64,000 nucleotides of DNA from Platanthera guangdongensis. Its lineage: Eukaryota; Streptophyta; Magnoliopsida; Asparagales; Orchidaceae. A model generated the notes under the pieces. It made no database searches. It saw only the letters and a list, made by a program, of their open reading frames with translations, and was not told the DNA's origin. Of this stretch, positions 47,149 to 59,615 are shown in pieces (positions within the stretch are counted from its first letter, which is position 1; every line of letters starts with the position of its first letter). The position numbers were made by a program, and so were the translations under genes. The stretch spans positions 518,812-582,811 of the forward strand of contig CM077159.1 of the NCBI GenBank assembly GCA_039583875.1. Direction: 5' to 3'.

Positions 47149-50100
47149 CTAGAGTTGATCATTTAGGTATCGTATACCCATCGATCTAGTATGACCATCA
47201 TGCTTTCTCTGCGCGAGAGGCTTTGTCAGCGGATCCGCAATATTTTCCTCAGTCGGCACTCTGCAAATGTTTACATCTCCTCGTTCGACAATCTCACGAA
47301 TAAGATGAAACCGCCGGAGTATGTGCTTGGAGCGCTGATGAGATCTAGGTTCCTTAGATTGTGCAATTGCACCATTGTTATCACAGTAGAGAACTACGGG
47401 ACCAACAATGCTAGGAACTACATCAAGCTCGCCGATGAATTTCCTAATCCATACAGCCTCCTTCGCCGCATTAGCTGCTGCGATATACTCGGCCTCTATT
47501 GTAGAATCAGCAACTGTCTCTTGCTTGGAACTCTTCCAGCTTACAGCTCCTCCATTCAGGCAAAACACAAAACCTGACTGAGACTTGGAGTCGTCTCGAT
47601 CAGTTTGGAAGCTAGCATCCGTGTAACCACTTACAACGAGCTCTTCCTCTCCACCATACACCAAGAACACGTCCTTAGTCCTTCTCAAGTACTTCAGGAT
47701 ATTCTTGACTGCAATCCAGTGACACTCACCGGGGTCTGACTGATACCTGCTAGTCATGCTCAAAGCAAAGGAGACATCGGGTCGAGTACATAACATCGCG
47801 TACATGATCGATCCAATTGCCGAAGCATATGGAATCAACTTCATGCGGTCCTTGTCTTCACAAGACTTTGGACATTGGTCCTTAGAGAGATTCACACCAT
47901 GAGACATGGGCAAAAATCCTTTCTTGGACTCAAGCATGTTGAACCGCTTCAACACCTTTTCGATGTACGTACTCTGGGTCAAACCCAGCAACTTCTTCGA
48001 TCTATCTCTATAGATCTTAATACCAAGTATATAAGTCGCTTCACCCAAATCCTTCATTGAAAAGCAGTTCCCTAGGTTGTTCTTGACAACTTTCAGGGTA
48101 GGAATGTCATTCCCGATCAACAGTATGTCATCTACATACAATATCAGGAAGACAACAATGCTCCCACTGATTCGCTTGTAAACACAAGGCTCATCTTCAT
48201 TCTTGATGAAACCAAACTCTTTGATTTTCTCATCAAAACGAAGATTCCAACTTCGAGAGGCCTGTTTCAGTCCATAAATGGACTTATTCAGCTTGCATAT
48301 TTTAGTGGCTTCATCTGGGGATACAAAACCCTCGGGTTGTGTCATATACACTTCCTCAAGGAGGTTTCCATTAAGGAAAGCCGTTTTGACATCCATCTGC
48401 CAGATCTCGTAGTCATAATACGCAGCAATAGCAAGCAATATCCTAATGGACTTTACCATGGCAACAGGGGAAAAAGTTTCATCATAGTCAATACCATGAA
48501 TTTGCTTGAAACCTTTAGCCACCAGTCGCCCTTTGAATGTCTGTACATTCCCATCCATGTCGGTCTTCTTCTTGAAGACCCACTTGCACCCTATGGGTCG
48601 TACCCCTTCAGGTGGTTCCACCAAGTTCCAAACTTGGTTTGCATACATGGAGTCCATTTCGGATTTCATAGCCTCAAGCCATTTGTCGGAGTCCGGTCCA
48701 TTCATAGCCTCTTGGTAGGTTGCTGGCTCATCATCATGATCCATAAGCAACACATTACCTATTTGAGACACGAGAAATCCATATCTCTCAGGCTCAAACC
48801 TCGGTCTACCAGATCTACGTTGGACTTGTGTTCCCTGAGCAGGTTCTCCAGCTACAACATCTTGTAGTCCTGCTTCAAAATCCAATTCCGGTTCGTTCAC
48901 TACATGTGGCTCTTGAACTTCTTCAAGCTCTACCTTTTCAGTCTTTCTTGATAAGAACTCTTTCTCCAAGAAGACACCAGTCATTGCGACAAACACTTTG
49001 CCCTCGGATGGTAGGTAAAAGTAATACCCTTTCGTTTCCTTAGGATATCCCACCAGAAAACATTTATCTGATTTGGGTTCCAGCTTGTCAGGCATTTGAC
49101 GTCTCACGTATGCCTCACAGCCCCAAATTTTAATGAACGACATACTAGGACGCTTCCCAGTCCATATCTCATATGGTGTCTTCAGAACCGTTTTCGTTGG
49201 AGCGCGATTCAATGTCATTGCAGCAGTCTCTAAAGCAAAACCCCAAAAGGAAACAGGCAAGTCTGCATGACTCATCATCGAACGTACCATGTCTAACAGA
49301 GTACGATTTCTCCTCTCAGACACACCATTATGTTGTGGCGTTCTAGGTGGAGTGAGCTGTGATACAATACCACACTCTTTCAGATGATCACGGAACTCAA
49401 GACTCAGGTATTCGCCACCTCGATCAGATCGGAGTGCTTTAACCCTTTTACCCAACTGGTTTTCTACTTCATTTTTGAACTCTTTGAACTTTTCAAAGGT
49501 CTCGGATTTGCACTTCATAAGATACACATATCCGTATCTACTGAAATCATCAGTAAATGTAACAAAGTAGAAATACCCTCCTCTAGCCATGGAACTCATG
49601 GGTCCGCATACATCACTATGTACAACACCCAAGAGATCCTCAGCCCTCTCAGTATAACCAGTGAAAGGAGCTTTAGTCATCTTGCCTAACAAACAAGATT
49701 CGCATCGCTCAAATGATTCATAATCAAATGAGTCCAAAAGTCCATCTCTATGGAGTTTGGATATGCGCTTCTCGTTGATATGGCCCAAACGACAATGCCA
49801 GAGAAACGTAGGGTTCGAGTCATTTGTTCTTAGTCTTTTATTGTTTTCTACATTACAGATCAGATGGTCCAAGTTCAAAACATAAAGACCATTAAACAAT
49901 TGGGCTACAACATAACAAACATCATTCTTAAATATAGAACAACAATTGTTCTTAATTATAAAAGAAAATCCAATCATGTCCAAACATGAAATAGATATAA
50001 TGTTTCTAGTTATCGCCGGAACAAAATAACAGTTATCTAGTTCTATTACAAGCCCACTGGGCAAAGAAAGACGGTAAACTCCTACGGCTACAGCAGCAAC

Positions 50101-51108
50101 TCTTGCTCCATTGCCGACGCGGAGGTCCACCTCCCCTTTACTCAGCAATCTTCTCCTTCCCGGTTCCTGCACATTTGTACAAATGTGAGAACCACATCCG
50201 GTATCCAATACCCAAGATGAAGGAGCAGAAAGGTTTATCTCTATAACGTAAACATTAGAAGCGGAAGTCATACCTCCCTTCAATTTCTGCAGACCCTCAA
50301 TATACGAAGGACAGTTCCTCCGCCAATGACCAGCCTTGCCACAGTGGTGGCATTTCCCTTCCTTCACCGTGCTCTTCTTCTTGATCAGTGCTGAAGACTT
50401 GAGCTCAAGATATGACTTAGGTCCTACCTTCGTCTTCTTGGAGCCCTTGGCTTTGCCCTTGCCCTTATGCACCATCAGTATGGGGCTGGCAGGCTTGGCC
50501 TTCTTCATGTTGATCTCGGCAGTTCTTAACATGCCTAGGAGTTCGGGCAGTGTCTTGTCTATCTCATTCATGTTGTAGTTCAAGACGAACTGCTCATAAC
50601 TGTCCGGCAACGATTGCAGGATCAGATCCGTGGCCAACTCTTGACCAAGAGGAAAACCCAGCCTTTCAAGGTTCTCAATATACCCAATCATCTTGAGTAC
50701 GTGAGTCCCTACTGAGTCTCGAACTCCCATCTTGCACTGAAATAACGCTTTCGTGATGTCGAACCTCTCTTGACGAGCCTGCCCCTGAAACATTTTCTTG
50801 AGATGCTCGTCAATCTCCTTGCACCCCATGTTCTCATGTTGCTTCTGAAGCTCAGAGTTCATGGTGGCAAGCATAAGGCACTCGACATCCAAAGCATCAT
50901 CAGTATACTTCTTATAAGTATCTTTCTCAGCACGGGAAGAGTTCCCGGTCGGCACCTCGGGGGCTTCTTCTTCCAAGACATAGAGCTTTCGCTCTTGCCT
51001 GAGAACAATTCTCAGGTTCCTATACCAGTCCATATAGTTTGTCCCGCTGAGCTTATCCTTCTCAAGGATGGCTCTCAGAGACAGCGTGGAGTGTGAAACG
51101 CTTGCCAT
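47149..51108 (-). CDS. copia-2 Gag-Pol polyprotein, 1319 aa
   Basis: A single open frame from ATG 51108 to 47149. Gag 1-250 (LEKDKLSGTNYMDWYRNLRI, LILQSLPDSYEQF, a Lys-rich tail), CCHC knuckle CHHCGKAGHWRRNC (253-266), protease LDTGCGSH (301-308), GAG-pre-integrase HCRLGH (438-443) with the CESC finger pair (469-472), integrase D499 (HSDVCG), D562 (RSDRGGEY) and E598 (GVSERRNRT) with DD35E spacing. RT: QMDVKTAFLNGNL (904-916) and YVDD (991-994). RNase H: D1164 (YTDAS), E1205 (EAEY), D1243 (CDNN) and KHILRRFHLIRE. It ends with the usual ENIADPLTKPL tail. Length and all catalytic residues are as expected for an active Ty1/copia element. Gag and Pol share one frame with no recoding site seen; clade (Tork/Angela-like) is tentative. 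Confidence 0.95.
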   Translation of the reverse strand: MASVSHSTLSLRAILEKDKLSGTNYMDWYRNLRIVLRQERKLYVLEEEAPEVPTGNSSRAEKDTYKKYTDDALDVECLMLATMNSELQKQHENMGCKEIDEHLKKMFQGQARQERFDITKALFQCKMGVRDSVGTHVLKMIGYIENLERLGFPLGQELATDLILQSLPDSYEQFVLNYNMNEIDKTLPELLGMLRTAEINMKKAKPASPILMVHKGKGKAKGSKKTKVGPKSYLELKSSALIKKKSTVKEGKCHHCGKAGHWRRNCPSYIEGLQKLKGGMTSASNVYVIEINLSAPSSWVLDTGCGSHICTNVQEPGRRRLLSKGEVDLRVGNGARVAAVAVGVYRLSLPSGLVIELDNCYFVPAITRNIISISCLDMIGFSFIIKNNCCSIFKNDVCYVVAQLFNGLYVLNLDHLICNVENNKRLRTNDSNPTFLWHCRLGHINEKRISKLHRDGLLDSFDYESFERCESCLLGKMTKAPFTGYTERAEDLLGVVHSDVCGPMSSMARGGYFYFVTFTDDFSRYGYVYLMKCKSETFEKFKEFKNEVENQLGKRVKALRSDRGGEYLSLEFRDHLKECGIVSQLTPPRTPQHNGVSERRNRTLLDMVRSMMSHADLPVSFWGFALETAAMTLNRAPTKTVLKTPYEIWTGKRPSMSFIKIWGCEAYVRRQMPDKLEPKSDKCFLVGYPKETKGYYFYLPSEGKVFVAMTGVFLEKEFLSRKTEKVELEEVQEPHVVNEPELDFEAGLQDVVAGEPAQGTQVQRRSGRPRFEPERYGFLVSQIGNVLLMDHDDEPATYQEAMNGPDSDKWLEAMKSEMDSMYANQVWNLVEPPEGVRPIGCKWVFKKKTDMDGNVQTFKGRLVAKGFKQIHGIDYDETFSPVAMVKSIRILLAIAAYYDYEIWQMDVKTAFLNGNLLEEVYMTQPEGFVSPDEATKICKLNKSIYGLKQASRSWNLRFDEKIKEFGFIKNEDEPCVYKRISGSIVVFLILYVDDILLIGNDIPTLKVVKNNLGNCFSMKDLGEATYILGIKIYRDRSKKLLGLTQSTYIEKVLKRFNMLESKKGFLPMSHGVNLSKDQCPKSCEDKDRMKLIPYASAIGSIMYAMLCTRPDVSFALSMTSRYQSDPGECHWIAVKNILKYLRRTKDVFLVYGGEEELVVSGYTDASFQTDRDDSKSQSGFVFCLNGGAVSWKSSKQETVADSTIEAEYIAAANAAKEAVWIRKFIGELDVVPSIVGPVVLYCDNNGAIAQSKEPRSHQRSKHILRRFHLIREIVERGDVNICRVPTEENIADPLTKPLAQRKHDGHTRSMGIRYLNDQL

Positions 51109-52080
51109 GGAATTCTACAAGAATTTATGCAGAATTAAAATCAGTACCTAAATTTCAATTACAATTTATTCTAATTAGGACTTCAATTAAAAATACTCCC
51201 ACTATTTTATTCGAAATGATAGCCCTCACTAACAATTCAGAGAGTTCATGCGAGCTACTCTCTTAGTGGACAAGATCCGTATTTCACCAACACAATGAGT
51301 CCGCTTTGGCGTTCCTCTCACGATGTGGTTATTTAGGTAGGCAACGCTTGCCAATTGCATCCTCATGTAATTCTTGTATGGTTGGTGAATAACTCCTTAT
51401 TCGCATCCATCATATGGTGCATGCCAACCCTATGCCTCTAGGCACTCAACCTTTGAGGTCACCTAGTTAAGCTGGACCCGATGTCAACAGTGGGATATCA
51501 CAATTATCCGCTCGCACCCTTACCAAGATAGATTAATGCACCTTGCTTTGGCAAGCCCACATTTCATCGATCGAGGCAGGAAGAGTGTCATCCATCGGAA
51601 GGCATCCGAACACTTAATATTAAAAGAAGGGATTTCAATTTTAGGTTAACAATTAACCATGATCAACATTTGATCAATGTGCACATCCAAAGAAAAACAA
51701 TTCTTCTAAAACCACATGCATCCCTTATGTGCACATCCTGACACCATCAACATTTGATAGAAGGAAGGGCTAAATCTGAGCATCCGGAAATTTCCAAATC
51801 CTCAGATTTACATGCATTGGACAAAGGTAAAGACAGCTCAACTTAAAGCAGTAGACAAGCTCATCTCTCTTTGTTGGATTCAAAATCCACAACATACTCG
51901 AGGGATGGTTACTGCTAAGGATACAACAATTTCTAACACTTAGAAATTCCACCGAAATTCCAATCGTTCTTGGCGAAGTGCCAAGACTAAATCTAGACAT
52001 TTAGAACACTTCTAAATCTCTAGGTTTACACGCATTGGAATAAGACAACTTCCAAAACAACAGTCATGGCCGCAACCTCC
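51109..52080 (-). other. copia-2 5' leader
   Basis: About 970 bp between PBS and the gag ATG, noncoding, AT-rich. It would contain the packaging signal; none can be identified by eye. Confidence 0.65.
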
Positions 52081-52091
52081 CTCTGATACCA
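52081..52091 (-). other. copia-2 primer binding site
   Basis: TGGTATCAGAG in element orientation, one base inside the 5' LTR. Complementary to the 3' end of initiator tRNA-Met. Confidence 0.9.
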
Positions 52092-52092
52092 C

Positions 52093-53249
52093 TGTTGGGT
52101 TTCTCTATGGGGTTGGCACAACACTTGTGCACGCAGCAGAAAAGTAAAACATCAAGAAAAAACCCAAAGAGATGTGGATCGGGCCATGAACAGTTGAATC
52201 AAGAAGTTAGCAAAACTAGGCAAAAATTACCTCGGTGGCGTTGAGTCACAACTCAACGGAGAAGCTCCAAACTTTGTCTGCTTGCTAGTGGCGAGTTCTA
52301 CGTGGAATAGTATCCACGTTTCTGCAGAAGTCCACACGAGTGGGAGAACGCCGAGCTTTCCGTCGCACGGAAGATCGGGAAGGAGAAGACCGCACCTCGG
52401 CTATTCCACGGACTGCTAGGTCCGTGCCAGGAAGAGCAGCACCAGCGACAGTTGCCGGAGGAGAGGTGGCAGCGGAGCGAACGCGGCGGCGGAACAGTTT
52501 CCGGCGGCGGGATCGGGATCGGGATCGGCGAAGCGAGATGCGGAACTCCTTCCGTCGGGTTCGATTCGCACAGAAGAGACAGATCGCCTATATTTTCCCG
52601 AAACCCTAAGTGTTATATTTATACTTAAAGTATAAAATAAACTCAGGAAAATCGCTATCCGCAGACCACCCAGAACTAGGGTTCAGAATCGGCGAGAATG
52701 AATCGGTGAGAATCGGCGACAATCAGAGAGAATCACTGAGCAGGTTCGGTGAGAATCCTTCGGCGAGTATCACATTGGATCGGCGAGAATCAGAGTATAA
52801 TACTCGACGATTCTCGCCGATCGTCGATCCACGCTCGACGACACATAATGATACTCGACGATCGTCGAGCCGCGGTCGACGACAATTGTCAAGGTAGTCG
52901 ATCGTCGAGAATCAACAATTGATTCTCGACGATTCTCGTCGATCGGCGAGAATCAGCAAGGTGATTCTCGTCGATCGGCGGGAATCAGAAGACCATTCTC
53001 GACTAATGTCTTTGACCCTCGGACGACGAACCTAACCAGCCCTTCAAGGCAACCTTTGCCCAACCCGATGATCCTATAAGGCAACACTTTGCCCATAACC
53101 CTATTCAGGTCGGTGATTGGTAACCTTTACCAACACAGTCAGTCATCCAACTTCTCCACATCTCTTATGTGCGACCCTGCAGGCTCATATTGCGTTGGCA
53201 GTGAGATTAGATGTTTGACCACTTCCAGATCATCATGGTAACTCCAACA
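52093..53249 (-). repeat. copia-2 5' LTR
   Basis: 1157 bp, about 99 percent identical to 45023-46178 by eye. TATA box near 52614-52624 in element orientation. Confidence 0.9.
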
Positions 53250-55149
53250 AAAACCACCTGAAAAATGTTAAAAACCCACAACCCAAAACAAGAGTTTATT
53301 CCAAAGGAAATGAAGAAGAAAGACCAGGGAATCTCTCTAAGGCCCATACTAAATGAATCGAACCAGACTCAGCGAGATAAATCAAGCCTAAGGGAAAAGC
53401 GTTGAGTACACTCGATGCCGCGTTGAGTGCAGTCAACACACTCAACACCATCTGGCTATACTCAGCAAAAAACCACTCCACTCAACACCGCATTGAGTCC
53501 ACTATACGCTTCAATGCTTTTTTGACTTAGCTTCAAGATTACTTAATGGCGAGGGTTTACTCAACACCGCGTTGAGTGCACTCAATTAACTCAACGCTTT
53601 TTTTAACTTAAGACAGAATTTTCATTTAATGGCGTTGAGTGTATTCAACTCACTCAATCTCGTGTTGTGTGTATAACACTCACTCAACGCTTTTTAACTT
53701 AGCTTCTCAGACCACACAGCAAGGTGTTGAGTGCAGTCAACACACTCAACGCTTTGGAATTAGGCTAAAAACTGGATTTCAGTGCTAAGGCTACACTCAA
53801 TGCCTAACCGGACCGACAAAATTGCTTAAGTCTAAGGCTCTATTTGACGAAATCTGTTCGACGAATTTGCTCCATTCGACGAACTCTGTTCGACGAATTT
53901 GCTCCATTCGACGAACACCGTTTGACGAATTTGCCTTCTCAGTTCGACGAATTTGCTTAGGTATAATACTCCAATTAAACTAATTTAACTGTACTCCTCC
54001 TGATAATTACCGAAATATACTTGGACAATTCTCAGCCTCTAACTGGTGACTCCAAACAACTCATAAACAACGACATTAAGATTTACAACAACTAATTCGA
54101 CAGTTTAATCTTTCCAAGAACCATAATTGACGACATCTAATCCCTCATATACAATGAATTAAACCAGGTTTAACTGACATAAAAATATGTGGGTTAGAAC
54201 TTATTAACAACCATAAAATCAATTGATTTACTTGCCTATAGTCATATAATCGTCCAACTATCTTGTTCAGATTATTCCCAAATAGTATGGAAAATATACA
54301 AGGAAAAGAAAGGCTTGGCAAGGGGAAGAAATCACCACTTGCCTCAAATTGCCGAATCCGGACACATAAACGCTCCTCCTCAAGGATCTGGCCGCAAGAA
54401 CACCTAAGCAATACTTCCTCAGACTTTTCAGAATGAAAGAGGGTCAAAACCACAACCTAAACCTCTAAAAATTCCAACGAAACGGGAAAACTTACCGTTG
54501 AAACTTAGATCTTGGTGAGTGTTATCCGGATCTACTCTCCGATGACGATTTCGTGCACCATAGCTCCTCCAATCGACGGCCGAAGGCACGACAAGGACGT
54601 CTCTTTATTTCTTACCCAAACAAGGCGACATTTTTCAAGAATAAGACGATGAATAGGGTTTCCGTCTTATCGCAAGGCTATTTATACTCGTAAATATAAG
54701 TATTATAATAATAGTTTATTATTAAATAATCATACAAACGACTCAAAATTCGCACCAACGCGGATTTTGGCAAAAATCGCACCGCAGCTAAATGTCGACG
54801 CTACAAATCCAATGGCGAAGTCAGAATTAAAACCCAACAAACGAAACTCGGGCAAAAATCTCGCGAAGCAAAAATATCATCATTCCCAAAAAGGCTCCAT
54901 TGTGCTCCAAAATGGACCCCGACTCGCAAGGGAATACCAACACATAGGTGGAATTAGTCAAGCCAATACTCCTTAACCAAAACCTCGGATACCAACGAGC
55001 AAAAATCACGCTCTGACAATGATAACCACCAACTAAGGGTCAACGTTACACCCTGATGTCACATTTATGCAAATAAAAGAATTAAATAAAATATCAAAAA
55101 ATCAGGGGCGTTGCAGCCACCCCCCTAAAAAGAAGTTTCGTCCCGAAAC

Positions 55150-57905
55150 ATTACGCACAAAAGATTCCACTATAAAAGGAACACAATCAAAGATTATAGA
55201 AGGGAAATACTATACCGTAAGAAATTAGGAGAATAGATGAGGATGAGCCTCCCTCATAGATGACTCCAACTCCCAAGTGGCGCTCTCCACGTCTTGGTTT
55301 CGTCACAAAACTTTAACCATTGATATGGTTTTCCACCGCAACACTCGATCTTGAGTATCCATAAAGCAGACAAGCATCTCAACATAGGAAATATTAGGCT
55401 CCAATTGTGGCACAACATCAAGAATCTGTCGGTCGCCGAGCTCACATTTCCGCAACTGGTTCACGTGAAACACGTTGTGCACACCAGGAAAATTTGCGGG
55501 CAAATCCAGCCTATAAGTGGATACACTAATACACTCAACAATATTAAAAGGTCCCACATACCTCGTGTCCAACTTATGATTCTTTCCAAATCTCTTAACT
55601 CCGAACATTGGAGAAACCTTCACAAAAAAGCAGATCCACAACCGCAACTCCAAATCAGTTTTTTGACGACTAACATTCTTCTCATAACCCTCCTAAGCTA
55701 TACGAAGCTTTTCTCTGATATGCTTCACAGAAATATTCATTTCTTCTAACGCTTAAGTTCCCAACAGTGGTCTCTCACCATCCTCAGCCCAAAACAAGGG
55801 GGTTCTGTAATGTCTCCCATACAAGGCCTCAATCAGGGCCATATGCAAGCTCTCTTGTTTGCTATTATTATAAGCAAACTCAATGAATCTGAGTCGCTCA
55901 TCCCACGCTCCTCTATGGTCCAAAATACAACATCTGATCATCTCCTCCACAATCTGATTCACTTTCTCCGTTTGACCAAAAGTCTGTAGATGATAAGAGG
56001 TGGAATACCTTAAATCGGTACCCAACCCTTCTTGTAAACTCTTCCAAAAGTGAGGCGTAAACCGGGAGTCTCGGTCTGATACAATACTGACAAGTACTCC
56101 ATGAAACCTGATGACTCAACCAAATATAATTTAGCTATTTTCTTCATGGAGTAATTGATCTTAAATGGCACGAAGTGAGCACACTTCGTCAATCTATCCA
56201 CGATAACCCAAATTGAATCGTGTCCTCGGGGAGATCTTGGCAATCCAGTAATAAAATCCATTGAAATGCTCTCCCACTTCCAACTTGGAATCTCTAAGGG
56301 AGTCAACTTGCCTCCAAGCCTACCATGATCGTCCTTCACTCTCTTGCAAGTAAAACATTCTGAAACAAACATAGCTATATCGCCCTTCATACCATACCAC
56401 CAGGCAATCTGCTTCAGATCCTTATACATTTTAGCAGAAACAGGGTGGTAGGCAACACTAGAACCATGTGCCTCATTGCACAATTTAACTCGGACATCTT
56501 CAATTACGAGAATGCAAAATCTGCCACGGTACATCCAAGTACCCGCGTCATCGATCGAAAAGTCTAGTAATTTCCCTTTCACAGTTCTATTATAAAGGTG
56601 CATCAAATCAGGATCATCCCTTTGATGTAGCCTCGTGAGTGAAATCTATGAAGGTTCTAACACTTCCAAACTACTGGGCGAGTCACTACTCACCACCGAT
56701 ATATCCATCAGAAGGAATTCATCCACCAACGAATCCACAGAAAGATTAAAAATCTTTGCTGACTTCCTACTCAGGGCGTCAACAACCACATTAGCTTTAC
56801 CTGGATGGTATTGGATCTCAACATCGTAATCTGCCACATATTCTAACCACCTCCGCTGGCAAAAATTTAATTCCTTTTGAGTGAAGACGTACTTCAAACT
56901 CTCATGGTCCATATAATTCTTGTATAAAGCGCCATACAATAGATGCCTCCATAACTATAAGACATAAATCACTGCCGCAAATTCCAAATCATGTGCAGGG
57001 AAGTTCCTCTCACGTATCACTAACTGTCTCGACCCATGCATAATTACCTTCCCTTATTACATCAACACGCAACCAATACCCACGTGAGATGCGTCCACAT
57101 AATAGCATACACTACCCCTTCGGTAGGCAAAGACAATACTAGAGTTGTGCACAATTTCTGCTTTAATTCTTGAAAAGCTTCTTAGTACTTATCGTTCCTC
57201 ACAAAAGTTGCATTCATATGCACAAGCTTAGTTAGCGACATAGATAATGTGAAGAAACCTTCCACAAACCTTCTCTAATAGCCAGCCAACCCTAGGAAGC
57301 TTCTTATCTCTTTTGGAGTGGCAAGCCTATTCAAATCCATAATAACAGTTATCTTCTCAGGGTCAATTGGAATTCCGTCCTTATTAACCATATGACCCAA
57401 GAAAGAAACTTGAGGAAACCCAAAAAACACACTTGCTCAACTTAGCAAACAACTTATGATGGATCACAAGTGCTGGGCATGCTCCACAACATTGGGGGAA
57501 TATATCAAAACATCATCTATAAATACGACCACGAAACGGTCCAGAAAATCCATGAACACTCTGCAACAATTCATCTAGCTGGGTACGCAAGCCCTCTAGC
57601 TCACACAGGTCCATACGGTACGAGGCCTTAACAATAAGATGAGTACCCAGATCCAAATTTACGACGAACTCCAGATCTATCTCAGGCATAAGACCAGGAA
57701 GATTATTTGTGAAACCATCGAAAACTAACGCACCACGGGGATCTCCTCTAAACATGACAAACCAACCTTGGTTTCTTAAACTGAAACAAAACAAGCAAAA
57801 CAACCGGAATCTAAAAGCTTCTGAGCTAACACCGAGGAAAAAATTAGAGAAACCTGGCGCGGATAACCAGAAACACTCCGTGGTTGACCGTTGTCCGTCT
57901 TGAAG
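55150..57905 (-). pseudogene. gypsy-2 pol copy 2 (RT deleted, RNH, INT, chromodomain)
   Basis: Same domain content as 27640-30395. The integrase tail is open further than in copy 1: after VFHVNQLRKCELGD it reads RQILDVVPQLEPNISYVEM and RVLRWKTISMVKVL, a chromodomain-type linker. A TAG near 55696 (CAG in copy 1), a shift near 55755 and the shared shift near 56100 break it. The RT deletion (QLDELLQS to FMDFLDRF, about 57555) is identical to copy 1. Confidence 0.8.
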
Positions 57906-57912
57906 TCCAAGC

Positions 57913-58282
57913 TGATGGAGATGTTGCTGATGCGGCCGCCATTGATCCACATCTGAGAGAGTTCGTGGATTGGGACGACCATTTCTGCAAGCTCGAGGAT
58001 GGGATTTCTACCATGACGCCCGCCACCATCGCAGCTACATGTTTTGCACGATGTCCACCGCCGCCATTAAAAATCGATAAAATATATAATTATAATTATT
58101 TAATTTATAATTATATATTTTATTTAATGGGGGTAGTGGGCGTCGTGCAAAACATGTAGCAGCGATGGTGGTGGGTGTCGTGGTAGAAATCCCATCCTCG
58201 AGCTTGCGACAACGGTCGTCCCAATCCACGAACTCTCTCAGATGGGGATTAATGGCGGTTGCATCAGCAATGTCTCCAAGCA
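57913..58282. repeat. Large inverted repeat (hairpin), copy 2
   Basis: Duplicate of 30403-30772. The arms have changed at a few different positions but still pair along about 180 bp. It lies at the left end of the foreign insert (57905-59615). Confidence 0.85.
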
Positions 58283-59615
58283 TTTCATTATTGTATTTTA
58301 TTTTCATGTCATGTAATGATGGGTTCATATAACCATTATAGGTTTATTTTATTTTCAATGGTGGAGATGGAGTGGTGTAGGCGATATATAGCCATGTTAT
58401 GAAGAGAATAGTAGAGAATAATAGGAAATTGAAACCCTAAAATCTATTAAGATTTTTTTTTTCTCCTCCTCCTATGCAAAATTCGGCCAACTCTATCCTT
58501 CTCCTCTTCTTGGCCGCCGACCAAACCTCTCCCTCCACTTCTCCATATTTTGGCTACCTCTCCTCCTCCCTCCTCAAGTTCCTCCACCAAACAACCCTCT
58601 CCTTTTCCCCTTTTCCAAAACAAACTGAGCCCCTCTTTTCCTTTGGAAGTTCGGCCAACCCTAGCCATCCAACTCCAAGCTGGCCTCCATCTCCCCCTCT
58701 CCAATCTCTCGACCAACAACCACCACCACCAAACCCAAGCCATCTCCTCCTTCTATACCATCATTCGACCAGCCCACTCCACCACCACATCAAACCCGAT
58801 CCGCCCCCTTTCCACCTTGGGATTCTTGTAATATTCCCACCACCTTTCCTCTCTCCTCTCACAATATTTTTGGCTTTCAAGGTTTCACCCTATCCTAGGG
58901 TTTCTTGCAAAGGATAATGGCTTGCGTCTTCATCGTCCGATGCAGATACATTGTATCCGTGAAAAAATAGAAAATCATCCACCGTCATGAGCGCTTTCCT
59001 CCACTTAATATTGTGGACGGACTTCTTGGGATTGGGTAACGATTTTCTTAACATCTCTTGTGTGTTTTCTTCTCATTTATTTGTGAGATTTGGTGAAATT
59101 AGAAGGCTAGTTTATTGTCCTGTTTTCTATTGAAATCGTGCTAATTTAAATCTTGATTTTAAGCGTTCATTGTCCGAATATTTTTCATATAAATTGGAGC
59201 GGGTAGATCTCGTGAACACTTGAAGAAATCGGGTTAATCACCCTTGATTTCCCCTTGAGTTCAAGTGATTTGTCATACCCTCATATTAATTAATTTTCAG
59301 GATTGATTTGGACTTTATTTTGTATCATTATTTTAGTTCGGATCCTCTCGTATTGGATTGTGATTTGCTAGCGAATAATTTAATTTGAATTGCTAATTAT
59401 CCTGATCGGGTAGGTCCTTTTCGCTTGAGCAAACATTGGCATATAGCCATTTGTTTAATCTCAATAAGGGGTCGCGACCCTTTGAGTTGTGTGTTAATAA
59501 AAATTGTGTCATTAATTACTTGAGTATTGGATAGTGCAAAGTAGAGAAACCGCGTGCTAGATATTTATTTCAATTGTCAAACCTAAGAACGCGTAGCTTA
59601 ATCCGTCGAAACTGT
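58283..59615. other. Foreign insert, remainder, copy 2
   Basis: Duplicate of 30773-32105: TATA-like GCGATATATAGCC (about 58380), C/T-rich stretch, donor-like GG|GTAACG (about 59035), AT-rich tail. No supported ORF. Confidence 0.5.

Larger units (their letters stand above)
45023..53249 (-). mobile_element. copia-2: full-length, apparently intact Ty1/copia element
   Basis: 8227 bp with LTRs 45023-46178 and 52093-53249 (TGTTGGGTTTCTC...ACTCCAACA), target duplication AAAAC (45018-45022 and 53250-53254), polypurine tract, iMet PBS and one uninterrupted gag-pol ORF. The LTRs differ by about ten substitutions and one indel in 1157 bp by eye. The other duplicate has the empty site (CCAAAACCACCTG at about 25708). 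All parts needed for an autonomous element are present. Confidence 0.92.
43424..55115 (-). repeat. gypsy-2 3' LTR copy 2, interrupted by copia-2
   Basis: 43424-45022 and 53250-55115 together match 24116-27606, with AAAAC counted twice. The captured gag fragment is at 44120-44492 with its foldback (44120-44137 against 44150-44167); the 76-bp repeats are at about 44605-44985. Confidence 0.85.
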
